From: Eurosta solidaginis
Taxonomy: Eukaryota > Arthropoda > Insecta > Diptera > Tephritidae
Direction of reading: 5' to 3'
Assembly (NCBI RefSeq): GCF_040869045.1
Contig: NC_090320.1
Span: forward strand, 118,987,112-119,051,111
DNA length: 64,000 nucleotides
Below, piece by piece: positions 43,688 to 54,828 of the stretch (within the stretch, counting starts at the first letter, position 1; each line of letters starts with the position of its first letter). The notes under the pieces were generated by a model. The model was not told the DNA's origin. It ran no database searches and saw nothing but the letters and a program-made list of their open reading frames with translations. A program made the position numbers and the translations under genes.

Positions 43688-46315
43688 ATTGTATCAGAAA
43701 ATCAAAGGAAGGAAGCAATTAACGAAGTGCAAGATTCCGTATTTAACATATAGCGGTGATAATATTGACATATTGGGTGAGTACGAAGGTACAATTACGT
43801 ATCAGAATATTAAAAAGGTGCTTACGATAGTGGTGACACGAACAACCACGCTAGCCTTGTTAGGGCGGTCTTTCTTACGAGAATTTAATTTCGAGCTGGT
43901 GCAGCACCAAGCAAACCTTGTCACAGAAAATAACAAACATGAAATCATAATACAGGGGCTCAAAAGCGAATTCAGTGACTTATTTAATAGTATTTAGGTT
44001 CGTATAATGGTGAAAAGATTTCACTAGCCATGAGTAAATCTTCTAAACCCATATTCTTCAAACCATGCCCATTGCCTTTAGCGTGGAAACCCAAAGTAGA
44101 AAATAAATTGAGACTAATGATTGCCCAAGGAATTTTGGAACCTGTTGAGAATTCTGAATGGGGTACTCCTTTGGTACCCATATTGAAGCAAAATGGAGAC
44201 TTTCGTCTCTGTGGTGATTACAAAGTCACGATAAACAAATATCTCGAAGATTTTAAATATCCTTTACCTAGAATAGAAGAAATATTTGCTACTCTTCAGG
44301 GAGGTGAACTATTCACCAAGCTAGACTTGTCGAACGCTTATAATCAACTAATTTTAGATGAAAGTTCACAAATGTTGTGTTCGTGGAGTACACACATTGG
44401 TACATTAAAAATGAAACGGTTGCCATTTGGCATTAAAACTGAAGCCGCAATATTCCAAAAAACACTTGAAAATTTATTGCGTGGCATTGAAAAGGTAGTA
44501 GTATATCAGGATGATATTATTATCACAGGAAAAAATTTATTGGAACACTTAAAAACAATAAAACTTGTTCTTAACAAGCTAAAATCGGCTAGTTTTAGAT
44601 TAAATGCAGAAAAATGTGTTTTCTTTCAAAATGAAGTTTCGTACCTAGGTTTTACCATCAACGGGTATGGTCTAAAAAAAATGAGGAAAGAACTGCTTCA
44701 ATTTTAAATGCACCACCTCCGACGAATGTCTCGGAGCTCAGGGCAATAGTTGGCATGTTGAACTACTATTCAAAACTCATTCCCAATTTCGCAGAAAAGA
44801 TGCATCCATTATATGAGCTGCTACGCAAAAACGTAAAATTTAATTGGACCCAAAAATGCCAACAAGCGTATATAGGGCTAAAAACGGACGTTATCAATGA
44901 CCAAATTTTGGTGCACTTCAATCCCAATTTACCCATTGTCCTGACGACAGATGCATCCAACAATGCAGTGGCAGGAATCTTATCGCATAGATTCTCTGAT
45001 AATACGTTGAAACCAGTCGCATTCGTTTCACGAGCACTTACAATCAGTGAGAAAAATTACAGTACGCTAGAAAAAGAAGCTCTAGCAATTATATTCTGTG
45101 TAACTAAACTTAACCAATATTTATTTGGAAATAAATTTATCTTGCGTACAGATCACAAACCCTTGACCTATCTCTTTGGAGAAAACAAAGCCCTACCTTT
45201 AATGGCGTCAGCTCGTGCCCAAAGATGGGCATTAACCTTATCGGGATTTGATTACAATGTCGAATACGTCAAAGGGATCGTAAATGACGCAGATAACCTT
45301 TCGCGAATTCCGCAAATCGTTGCTTCAGAAGATCATGTTGAATGCAACTACGCTAACGTCATTGAAGAGAAAAATTTTCTAAATTTACATTTCAAAGTTA
45401 TTAGAAAGGAAACAAGACGTGACCCAATTTTGTCCAAAGTAACAGAGGCCGTACATACAGGCACTGTTCACAAATTACGTGGAGATGAATTTGCTCCATT
45501 TCGCGAGGAAGCTCTTGAACTTTCAATAGAATATGACTGCATACTGTGGGGCTATCGTACGGTCATACCACAGAAGCTAAGAAAATACGTTTTGGAAGGA
45601 CTGCACCGATCACATTTTGGCATAGTCAAAACTAAAGCACTTGCACGTTCTTATGTATGGTGGCCTGCCATTGATAAGGATATTGAAAAACTAATTCGCG
45701 GTTGCAGCTCTTGCCAACAATTGCTACCTGACCCAGAAAAAGCTGAATTAAGGCCTTGGACTCCATCCGAGTCCGCTTGGAGTCGCATACACATAGATTA
45801 TGCCGGCCCAATAAACCATTATTATTTTATTATATTAATTGATTCGTACACCAAATGGGTAGAAGTTTTCAAAACCAAAACTATTACATCTTAATTTACA
45901 ATCGATAAACTCAGGGAAGTATTTTGCCGATATGGTTTGGTAAACACGTTAGTAAGTGACAATGGACGTCAATTTACGTCTCATGAATTCCAAAAATTTC
46001 TGAAATTGAACCACGTGAAACATATTCTCACGGTCCCTGGCCATCCAGCCACCAATGGCCAGGCTGAGAACTTCGTTAAAACGTTAAAGAAAACAATCTT
46101 GGCAAACTTAAGTGAAAAAACTGAGACAAACTTAGATGCCATCATCAATAGATTTCTAATAGACTATCGCGTTACAAAACACTGCAGCACGGGGAAATCT
46201 CCTGGTAAACTATTTCTTGGTAGAAATATGTATAAGAACACGCTTCAGTGTCGTTAAACCCCCAACAACGAAGGAAATGATAGTAGATAGTCAGATTAAA
46301 AATGTACGTCATCAC
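43688..46315 (+). pseudogene. G1 pol: end of protease, RT, RNase H, integrase (5' part)
   Basis: After the LINE the protease resumes (LALLGRSFL motif). A frame slip near 43990 separates it from RT (44030-44707), which has LDLSNAYNQ and a YQDD catalytic box. A slip in an A run near 44680 leads to RNase H (TTDASNNA, EKEALA, RTDHKPL) and integrase: the zinc domain (HRSHFG ... CSSC), HIDYAGP and, after a TAA at 45892, VSDNG and HPATNGQAENF. The sequence is cut by G2 at 46316. Several breaks, so not functional. Confidence 0.87.
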
Positions 46316-46319
46316 AAAG
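46316..46319. repeat. Left target duplication of G2 (AAAG)
   Basis: AAAG here and at 54081-54084 flank a TG...CA element. If G2 and one AAAG are removed, the G1 integrase frame becomes continuous, which supports the exact breakpoints. Confidence 0.9.
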
Positions 46320-46733
46320 TGTAGCATTGTACGTCACACCCACTGTATTGTATCATTATACGTCACACTCACTGTAACATATTCGCGGCATTACGCATAA
46401 GAAACTCCAAATATATTTTAGTAATAATCATATTACAATATTTTCCAACATAAATTATTGAACTAACCCAGACGGCTAACCAACATCAATGGAATGCCGA
46501 ATATAAGACCCATATCCATTCACAGCTCATAAACTATACATACAAACATACAACCCATGGTGGGAAAATACCAAAACACTCAAATTGATCTGCTGACGCT
46601 GCTAAATGTACAAAACTACATGTATGGAGTTATGCATACAAAACTACATGTATACAAAGACTGTATACATATATATATATATATATATATATTTATGAAT
46701 GTATAGGTTAAGCAAATTACTATAAAAGAAAAA
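46320..46733 (+). repeat. G2 5' LTR, 3' end missing
   Basis: Matches the 3' LTR from TGTAGCATTGTACGTC. A (TA)n tract near 46670-46690 replaces about 70 bp there. Homology stops after ACTATAAAAGAA, so the last ~100 bp, including the AATAAA region and LTR end, are absent. No primer-binding site can be placed. Confidence 0.8.
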
Positions 46734-47333
46734 TTTTTTTTAAATCGGTCAAAAACAAAAAACCAAATATTCGTACATCGGAAATTAAAATGTATTAACT
46801 CTGAGGATGAAAGAGACTCTAATTTTTTACTGGCAAAAATGCAACTCACAAAATGGAAGGCTAAAAAGGCGTATATCAGCAAAGGAAACTAAGGAGACGC
46901 AGCAAAGCATAAACAAATTGGAATAATCAGAGCAAATTTCAGCCCGATGGATGGCATAATTGTAACCAACAAACTTCTTTTACCTACTGTATGCATAAAA
47001 AGGGTGGAATATCTACCACAGTGATGACAATAGATCAGCACTAAGACTGGGAGAGAAAAAACGGACATTGGTGGCTCGCAACATTCTAACCTGCAGCAAG
47101 TTTTATAAGTATATAAAATTAACATTAAGTTTTAGAAACAAATTGGGCGGCCTTTATGGACGCTAAACAATGAGCAAAAACGAAAGTTTTTGCTTAGGAT
47201 TTTTTTTCTCTCTAAGTAGGAAACAAAATAATAATATGAAGAAAATTAGTTGAAAAAATTTTTTTTGTATTAAACGTCGAGCAAAAATTTTATTTGTTGA
47301 AAAAAAAAAAAAAAACTCAGTTATCTCTTTAGT
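46734..47333 (+). other. G2 leader region
   Basis: 600 bp with no supported gene. It contains T- and A-rich runs and follows the damaged 5' LTR. It probably holds the 5' untranslated region and packaging region of G2; nothing specific is visible. Confidence 0.45.
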
Positions 47334-47594
47334 ATGCAAGAGATAGAAACGGAAGAAGAATTTCACAAAATTTTTAAAAAGTGTGAAGACACTTTAAAAG
47401 AATTCATTATAATTTCTGAGAAAGTTCTTGAAAACCGTAATAATACCAAACAAGGTCCGACACCAATTACTATAGAAGAGTATCGGCGACGGAACCAGTC
47501 GGTAAAAGAGGAAGAAATACCTAAAATACCTACCCCAAAAATCCGAAAAAGAAAACGGGGAGGTAAACAATTTAAAATAAGGAAAGAGAGCTGA
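47334..47594 (+). CDS. G2 small ORF 1 (86 codons), acidic N part and basic tail
   Basis: The N-terminal 50 residues are acidic and helical (EIETEEEFHKIF). The tail is strongly basic (KIRKRKRGGKQFKIRK), like a nucleic-acid-binding or nuclear-localisation segment. It is the first of three short ORFs before gag. 412-type elements have short ORFs upstream of gag, but I do not know a function. It starts at the first ATG after a T/A-rich leader. Confidence 0.5.
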   Translation: MQEIETEEEFHKIFKKCEDTLKEFIIISEKVLENRNNTKQGPTPITIEEYRRRNQSVKEEEIPKIPTPKIRKRKRGGKQFKIRKES

Positions 47595-47706
47595 GAATTA
47601 TAAACTACTAAATTTAACAACAAAAACCGAGGATAGATTAAAATTAAAAGACAAGATTAGAGAATTGAGAAAGAAAAAATACAAATTTTTTTTTGAGTAA
47701 ATTGGA

Positions 47707-47934
47707 ATGTCATCTAATCACAGGAAACACCCCAGTACATGGGAAGATAAAGATATTAGAAATAAAACAGAGGTAGATTATGAAAAACAGCTCCTATGGT
47801 TAAAACCATTTTGGAAGAAAATAGGCATGAAAAGGGAACCTACAGTAGAAGACGTAAAAAATCCTACAACAACAGAGGAAGAAATAGCTTTTTTTTTAGA
47901 ATTAAAATCTAATACTAAATTATATACTGGTTGA
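47707..47934 (+). CDS. G2 small ORF 2 (75 codons)
   Basis: Soluble, charged peptide with a YEKQLLWLKPFWKKIG segment (possible amphipathic helix) in the middle and an acidic end. No known domain recognised. It lies between small ORFs 1 and 3 on the same strand. Conservation in other 412-like elements would have to be tested by search. Confidence 0.45.
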   Translation: MSSNHRKHPSTWEDKDIRNKTEVDYEKQLLWLKPFWKKIGMKREPTVEDVKNPTTTEEEIAFFLELKSNTKLYTG

Positions 47935-47989
47935 CAAATAAATGAATAAATAAATAAATACAAATTTTCTTAGTAAAATTCTTTAAAAA

Positions 47990-48260
47990 ATGGCATGGTG
48001 GAAAACTATACTAAGTGGTATACTAATAGGTATCGCAGGATACGAAGTTGGTAAGGAAAATACAGAAAACAATAGCGGAAATAAATTGGTAAAATACGAA
48101 CCAAAAGAAATTATAGAAAATAAAGAAGAAATCTCCGATAAATGGTTAACTAACTATTTTTGTTTGTGTAACTGCATTTTTGATTGTCGCAATTGCAATA
48201 CTAATAAAAAATTACATAAAAAACAAATTGAGACAATTAAATAATGTACCAAGAGTTTAA
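47990..48260 (+). pseudogene. G2 small ORF 3: probable two-pass membrane protein, frameshifted
   Basis: It starts MAWWKTILSGILIGIAGYEVG, a hydrophobic segment at the N terminus, then an acidic loop to about residue 54. The annotated frame then turns into a Cys-rich tail. In the +1 frame from 48153 to 48260 the same DNA reads TIFVCVTAFLIVAIAILI plus a basic tail, a clear second membrane segment. The intact protein was likely ~90 residues with two hydrophobic segments. A one-base slip at about 48150 explains the present form. Function unknown. Confidence 0.55.
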
Positions 48261-48278
48261 AAGAAATTTCAGAAAGAA

Positions 48279-49501
48279 ATGAATATATGGCAAGAAATCC
48301 ATAATAATTTAACAGAAGAAAAATTAAAAGCAGATAAATCATACAAGTGCATAAACAAAAGTACTACCATAAAAACAGAAACGATAGCAAAACATTTAAA
48401 CATAATTTTAGAAGCCTTAAATGTTATAAAAGAATTGATTAGTAAAGTAAATCACATACTTACTGCCGACCACCAAAAAGAGGCTCAACAAATTTTCTCA
48501 ACAGTACGGGATAAATTAGTATCTTCATTAGCAAGATATAACATCGAAATCCCTATACCAACTACTATAGTAGAAAGTTTCCAAATTGATTTTAATACCG
48601 TTCTAACTGAACCTTCAAGAAACCGTACTCCTTCACCATCATTTAGTCTAACCTCATCAGTGGAAGAAAATAAACCACTGCTTAACCGACCCATAAACGT
48701 CACAATGGCACAAACAGTAGTAGAGTTTATCAAACTGCCTCATCAGTGCTGCCAGAGTTTGATGGCAAGCCTGAAAATTTACACAGTTTCTTAGATGCTC
48801 TTGATATTTTAGACCAAATCAAGGATACTCATGAAGCTTTAGCTATAACCATGATAAAGACAAAGCTAAAGGGCACGGCAAGGAACTTCATAAGTAACGA
48901 AAATACAATCGCTCAAATAAAAAATAAACTAAAAACTGCAATAAAGGGAGAATCAGTAGAAGTTTTAACAGCAAAACTCCTGAATATCCAACAACGCAGC
49001 AAAACTGCAAACCAGTATACTGCTGAAATAGAAAAAATCACCAGATCATTGGAAGGAGCTTATATCTCGGATGGACTTAACCCAGACTTAGCAACGAGAT
49101 ATTCTACGCAAGCAGCAGTAAAAGCCATGTGTAAAAACTGCTCCAATGATAAAGTGAAAATGATAATGCAAGCAGGAACGTTCACAACAATGAACGACGC
49201 CATCTCAAAATTCACAAACAGCTGCACGGAAATCACAGGCAGCTCGAATGCAATCCTAAACATTCGTCAACAAAACCAATATCGAAGTAATTTCCGTGGA
49301 GGTTACCGAAGTAACAACCATGGGAATTACCGAGGCAGAAGATTTAGACCACAGTCGAGATACAATAATAACACAGTAACAAATAATAATGCTCAAAGAG
49401 GAGCACAAACCCAAAACGTCAATAGACAATACAACCAGACTCGTAACGTTCGAAATTGTACCCAGCAGGAAAACCACGAAACTCCACTTCAAAATCAGTA
49501 G
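48279..49501 (+). pseudogene. G2 gag (412/mdg1-like), one frame slip
   Basis: The first ORF (48279-48794) and second (48746-49501) are one gag broken by a single missing base at about 48733, in the VEFIK/LPEFDGKP region. The middle is a capsid-like helical region (LHSFLDALDILDQI, AVKAMCKN). The C terminus is Arg/Gly/Asn-rich (NFRGGYRSNN, YRGRRFRPQ) and lacks zinc knuckles, which fits the 412/mdg1 group. It overlaps protease by 46 bp in the -1 frame, as expected if pol is made by frameshifting. Confidence 0.82.
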
Positions 49502-49833
49502 ATAGAAAAATATGTGTACTAAACTTACACTTAAATAGTTATATATCTACAAAAACATCACTAAATAACTCGATTTCAAATTTTTTAGTAGACACAGGAG
49601 CAGATATCTCCATAATTAAAAAGAATCAAGTACTTAATCATACAAAAATAAATACAGAACAAATTACAGACTTAAAGGGCATTGGTCAGGGTATAACCAG
49701 TACATTAGGCACAATTAAAGCTGATTTAAAAGGAGATGACCTTCTAATTTATCATAAATTTCACGTCGTAGAAGACGACTTTCCAATACCATGTGATGGA
49801 ATAATAGGTTTGGACTTTATAAAAAAAATATAA
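49456..49833 (+). CDS. G2 retroviral-type aspartic protease
   Basis: It has FLVDTGADISII (catalytic Asp-Thr-Gly) and, near the end, DGIIGLDFI, the second conserved protease block. It overlaps the gag end in the -1 frame. The frame is lost in an A run (TATAAAAAAAATATAATTG, near 49825) that separates it from the rest of pol; related elements have one continuous protease-RT frame, so this is a single-base slip. Confidence 0.82.
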   Translation: MYPAGKPRNSTSKSVDRKICVLNLHLNSYISTKTSLNNSISNFLVDTGADISIIKKNQVLNHTKINTEQITDLKGIGQGITSTLGTIKADLKGDDLLIYHKFHVVEDDFPIPCDGIIGLDFIKKI

Positions 49834-49906
49834 TTGTATTCTAGATTATGGCAAAAAGGAGGATAAACTAATCCTAAGACCATATGATTTTCCCCAAACA
49901 ATCACA

Positions 49907-52900
49907 ATGTACCTAACAAATTATCTGTCTGCCAACACAATTACGATCCCTGCTAGATCTGAAGTCATTAGACAAGTAACAGTAAACTCTGATAATAAAA
50001 ACATCTTCATACCCCATCAACAATTATCTGAAGGAATTTTCATAGCGAGCACAATCACAAATAAAGAAGAAACTTTTGTCAGAATTATAAACACCACACA
50101 TAAAAACACAACTATTCAAAATTACAAAATAAATACTGAAAATTTAGATGACTACAATTTAATTAAAACAAAAACACACAATAAACAGAGTAATGACACA
50201 GAAAAATTAAAACGATTAACTAAAAATTTCCCAAAATTTGTCAATTCAGAATTAACCTCATTATGCACCGAATTCATAGACATATTTGCACTAGAAACAG
50301 AACCAATCTCCTCTAATAATTTTTATAAGCAAAAATTACACATGAAAGATGACACCCCAGAATACATAAAAAATTATAGATTGCCCGAAACTCAAAAATG
50401 GGAAATAAGCAAACAGGTTAATAAATTGAGCGAAGATGACATTATAGAACCCTCAATATCAGAATACAACAGCCCAATTTTACTGGTACCTAAAAAATCA
50501 CTACCAGGTAATACTGAAAAAAGATGGAGACTGGTAGTTGACTACAGACAGGTAAACAAAAAACTAGCAGCGGATAAATTCCCACTTCCAAGAATTGATG
50601 ATATTTTAGACCAACTTGGAAGAGCAAAATATTTTTCATGCCTTGACCTTATGTCAGGTTTTCACCAAATAGAATTACACCAAGATTCTAGAGATATAAC
50701 CTCGTTCACAGCAGACAATGGTACACATAGATTTAAAAGACTACCCTATGGATTAAAAGTAGCACCAAACTCATTCCAAAGAATGATGACACTGGCATTT
50801 GCAGGCCTCAAACCATCCCAAGCATTTCTATATATGGACGATTTAGTTGTACTAGGATGTTCAGAAAAACATATGCTGAAAAACTTAAGAGATGTTTTTG
50901 CTACTTGTAGGAAATACAACTTCAAATTACATCCAGATAAATGCCTATTCTTCAGCGAAGAGGTAACTTATTTAGGACATAAATGCACAAACGAGGGAAT
51001 ACTACCCGACCCAAGCAAATTTGAAATAGTCCAAAATTACCCAACACCAAAAACAGCAGATGAAGTTAAAAGATTCGTAGCGTTCTGCAATTATTACAGA
51101 AGATTTGTACCGAATGTCGCAGAATACTCAAGAAAATTAACTAGGCTTTGCAAAAAGAATGTTTCCTTCGACTGGACAGAAGAATGTCAAAAAGCTTTTG
51201 TTTATTTAAAGGAAGCATTAATCAGCCCAAAACTTTTGCAATACCCCGACTTCAATAAAGAATTCTGCATAACAACAGACGCTAGTGGGTATGCTTGCGG
51301 AGCAGTCCTTAGCCAGGAACATGATGGCAAATAGTTACCAATCGCTTACGCCTCCAGATCCTTTTCAAAAGGTGAAACAAACAAAGCTACAATAGAAAAA
51401 GAACTAGCAGCAATCCATTGGGCCATAACATTCTTCAGACCATACGTCTATGGTAGAAAATTCAAAATCAAAACCGACCACCGCCCTTTAATTTACCTTT
51501 TTTCGATGAAGAACTCTTCATCTAAGTTAACACGAGTAAGACTCGATTTAGAAGAATACGATTTCGAAGTGGAGTACATTGCTAGAAAAGAAAATCACGT
51601 CGCAGACGCATTGTCTCGCATTAACATAACAAATCTAAAAGAAATGTCAGTGGAGGCATGCAAAATAATGAAAGTTTCAACTAGATCAGCAGCTAAAAAT
51701 ATAAAAAATAACATTAAAATTGAAGAAAGTCACACAGAGAACCCCAAAATATACGAAGCGCTAAAAAAATTTGAAGTAAAAAGACTAGTCGAGCTCGTTT
51801 TCAACCCTTCGAAATTCTATTTCAAAAAAGGAAAGAAAATTTGTAGCAATTTTGATAAAAGCAACCTAATTGTTGAGGATAAGATTGACTTAGGACAATT
51901 CTTTACCAGGCTCGAAAGACAAGCCGGCAATTTAGGCCTTGTACGAATACAGTTGTCCTTAGGATTCAAATTGTTTAAAAGAAATTATACTGCAGTAGGA
52001 AAATTTATTGAAAAAGGAAACAAGGTTCTCAAAAAACTAACAATTGCACTAACCCCAGAGGTTATACATGTGACTAATCCCGGGAAAATTAAGGAAATTC
52101 TGCAAAAATATCATGACGATCCTATTAGTGGTGGCCACCCAGGAATAAATCGCATGACAAATAAAATCAAGCAGAGATATAGCTGGAAAAACATGAAAAA
52201 TGACATAAGCAAATACGTAAAAAACTGCATCCACTGTCAGAAAAACAAAATAAATAAGCATATAAAAGAACCGATGACAATAACGGAGACACCTCCGAAG
52301 GCCTTTGACATAGTACAAATCGATACGATCGGACCATTACCGAGATCAATAAACGGAAACGAATACGCAGTTACCATCATATGCGACCTCACCAAATATT
52401 TGGTAGCAATTCCAGTTCCGAGCAAACATGCGATAACAGTTGCTAAAGCTATATTTGAGCACTTCATTTTGATCTATGGTTGCATGAAAACCATCCTAAC
52501 AGACATGGGAACCGAATACAAAAATTGCTTATTCGAAGAACTATGTAAACTGTTAAAAATTGAGCATAAAACCTCAACACCATACCATCATCAAACTTTA
52601 GGCACTGTAGAACGTAGTCATAGGACATTTAACGAATACGTACGTTCATACATATCCAGTGATAAAGATGATTGGGACGAATATCTCAAGTATTTCGCAT
52701 ACTGCTACAACACGACTCCATCGACGGTACACGAGTATTGCCCCTATGAGCTTATATTTGCGAAAAATCCCCCGATGTATGAATTCTTAAACGATAATAA
52801 AATAAGCCCAGTATATAATCACGAAGCATATGATAAGGAAATTAAATATAGACTTCAAATAGCACAACAAAGAGCTAGAAAGTTAGTAAAAGAAGCTAAG

Positions 52901-53143
52901 GAAGAACAAAAAGACAATTATGATAAAAGTAGCACCAGTAAGGAAATAAAAATAGGAGATTTAGTATTAGTAAGAGAAGAAGATAGTCATAAGCTAGACC
53001 ATAGATATAAAGGACGGTATAAAGTAAAGAAAATTGACGAAAATAACAATTCTACTTTAATACCACATAGCGAGGAGTCTAGTAATAGGAACAGTAAGGA
53101 TAAGGAATTAATAATCCATAAGAATAGGCTTAAACGCATATGA
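49907..53143 (+). pseudogene. G2 pol: RT, RNase H and integrase, one in-frame TAG
   Basis: A frame of 1079 codons broken only by TAG at 51332-51334; the minus-strand relative G3 has CAG (Gln) there. RT: RLVVDYRQVN, LDLMSGFHQI and YMDD (residues 309-312). RNase H: ITTDASGYACGAV, IEKELAA and KTDHRPL. Integrase: H-x-H zinc domain (KYHDDP ... GGHPG ... CIHC), then QIDTIGPL, LTDMGTEY and VERSHR as the Asp-Asp-Glu triad. The C-terminal domain ends in IIHKNRLK. Apart from the stop it looks fully functional, so this copy is probably young. Confidence 0.88.
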
Positions 53144-53554
53144 AATAAGCATTCCACGTTATTCATTACGCATTAAATATCAAAAAAAAAAAAAATCGAA
53201 AAAACGAATTTTTTTTCTTTCTCAATTCCACATTTACATAAATTATTATAAATATATAAACATTAGGGAATATATACCGACAAGCGGATTTTAATTGGGT
53301 GCACACATTTAAAATCCGACTATAAAAATGTATACAATAAATAAAATAAGAATAATAATCATTAAAAAAAAAAAAAAAAATTTTCTTTTTAAGATAATAA
53401 TCATGTAAACAATAAATATAGAAGTAATAAATATATCAAGGTCAGCAAATCAAAAACAAAAAGCAAAATATCAAAATATTAACAATACGACAAAGAGTCT
53501 TATACAATTTGTTCACACAACAAATGTATAACACTCTTTTCCTAAGGTGGATGG
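53144..53554 (+). other. G2 3' untranslated region with stem-loop
   Basis: Non-coding, with A and T runs near 53190 and 53365. CGGATTTTAA (53285-53294) and TTAAAATCCG (53309-53318) form a perfect 10-bp stem with a 14-base loop. The same place in G3 (38292-38326) has a similar stem. A CCTAAGGTGGATGG stretch lies right before the LTR where a polypurine tract should be. Confidence 0.65.
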
Positions 53555-54080
53555 TGTAGCATTATACGTCACACCCACTGTATTGTATCATTATGCGTCA
53601 CACTCACTGTAACATATTCGCGGCATTACGCATAACAAACTCCAAATATGTTTTAGTAATAATCATATTACAATATTTTCCAACATAAATTATTGAACTA
53701 ACCCAGACGGTTAACCAACATCAATGGAATGCCGAATATGAGACCCATATCCATTCACAGCTCATAAACTATACATAAAAACATACAACCCATGGTGGGA
53801 AAATACCAAAACACTCAAATTGATCTGCTGACGCTGCTAAATGTACAAAACTACATGTATGGAGTTATGCATACAAAACTACATGTATACAAAGACTGTA
53901 TACAAACGTACATGTATGCATAACCCATTTCCTATGTACTTATTTTTAGTTATTTGTATTAAGATATTTATGAATGTATAGGTTAAGCAAATTACTATAA
54001 AAGAAGAGAAATTAAATAATAAAGCAAGATTTAATGTTGGACAACCAAAGTCTTCACTTCTTTTATTTTAGTACTTTTCA
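53555..54080 (+). repeat. G2 3' LTR (526 bp, complete)
   Basis: TGTAGCATTATACGTC to GTACTTTTCA, followed by AAAG. It contains AATAAA near 54020 and a duplicated CATGTA-type motif. It is complete where the 5' LTR is damaged. Confidence 0.92.
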
Positions 54081-54651
54081 AAAGGCAATCGTAAAGCACA
54101 CTTTTCAGAGGGTCAAAATGTTCTAATACGTGATTATAAAGACCCAAAAAAACCCAAATGGTCACCTGCAAAAGTAAAAAAAAAAGTTGGTACATAATCG
54201 TACATATGCGTTATGCATAGAAACAATAAGCCAATAAAAATACACTTAGATCAAATTCGTGTACTCAATACTGATGGATCCGTGAACGCATCACTAGCAG
54301 ATCCAGACTCAAATTCGGAACCAAGTACAACAGAGCCAGCAACTTCCACGGCATCCATCGAAGACCATGGAACAGGGTTTGAAGGTACGCCACGAATACA
54401 GCTCAGACCTGGGGTAGGAGGAAAGGCTATAACCCAGTAATGTTAAAAATAATGTATCATAAATGCATAAAAAGGCTTTAAGTTTTCCTTTTTTTTTTGT
54501 ATATTTATTGAAATTTAGATATGAAGTTATCATCTTACGAAGTTAAAAGAGCTTATGTAAGCCTGAAGCTTATGTTCATTTATTGATCAATTTATTTCCC
54601 TAATAAGCACATTTGTATGTATATAAAAACCAATCAGTTTGATCGGTGGCA
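54081..54651 (+). pseudogene. G1 integrase C terminus and 3' untranslated region
   Basis: After the second AAAG the G1 integrase resumes with KAHFSEGQNVLIRDYKDPK and a KWSPA block, the C-terminal DNA-binding region. A TAA near 54196 interrupts it. The remaining tail (54213-54440) includes IHLDQIRVL and a Ser/Thr/Pro-rich end with QLRPG. About 210 bp of non-coding sequence leads to the 3' LTR. Confidence 0.8.
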
Positions 54652-54823
54652 TGTAGAATATCTAGCAGTCAATATTAGCTGTCTAATGCAGCCATACAGT
54701 TATGATTTCTACCTGCTGTCATCAGTAAATTAGTGTGTAAGAAAAACAAGAAAATAAGACACGAATTGGAATAAAGCACTTGAACTGAAAGCACGCGTTT
54801 TAATTTTGATGTAATATATCATA
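54652..54823 (+). repeat. G1 3' LTR (172 bp)
   Basis: Same length and ends as the 5' LTR. The two differ by a few substitutions and a small indel near 54752 by eye (about 3-4 percent). Confidence 0.92.
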
Positions 54824-54828
54824 TTTAA

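Larger units (their letters stand above)
46320..54080 (+). mobile_element. Gypsy G2, 412/mdg1-like LTR retrotransposon, nested in G1
   Basis: A plus-strand element with LTRs at 46320-46733 (incomplete) and 53555-54080, flanked by AAAG duplications. It encodes small upstream ORFs, an RG-rich gag without zinc knuckles, and protease-RT-RNase H-integrase. These traits and the integrase wording (TITETP, TIGPLPRS, VERSHRTFNEY) match the 412/mdg1 lineage of Ty3/Gypsy. Pol has one in-frame TAG, and gag and protease have single frame slips, so decay is recent. Confidence 0.92.
38353..54823 (+). mobile_element. Gypsy G1 LTR retrotransposon, spanning 16.5 kb because of nested insertions
   Basis: Two 172-bp LTRs (38353-38524 and 54652-54823) differ at only a handful of sites and are flanked by the same five bases, TTTAA (38348-38352 and 54824-54828). 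Between them lie a primer-binding site, gag, protease, RT, RNase H and integrase in Ty3/Gypsy order. A LINE (39627-43676) splits the protease and Gypsy G2 (46320-54080) splits the integrase. Without insertions the element would be about 4.7 kb. It entered the 3' untranslated region of minus-strand element G3. Confidence 0.92.
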
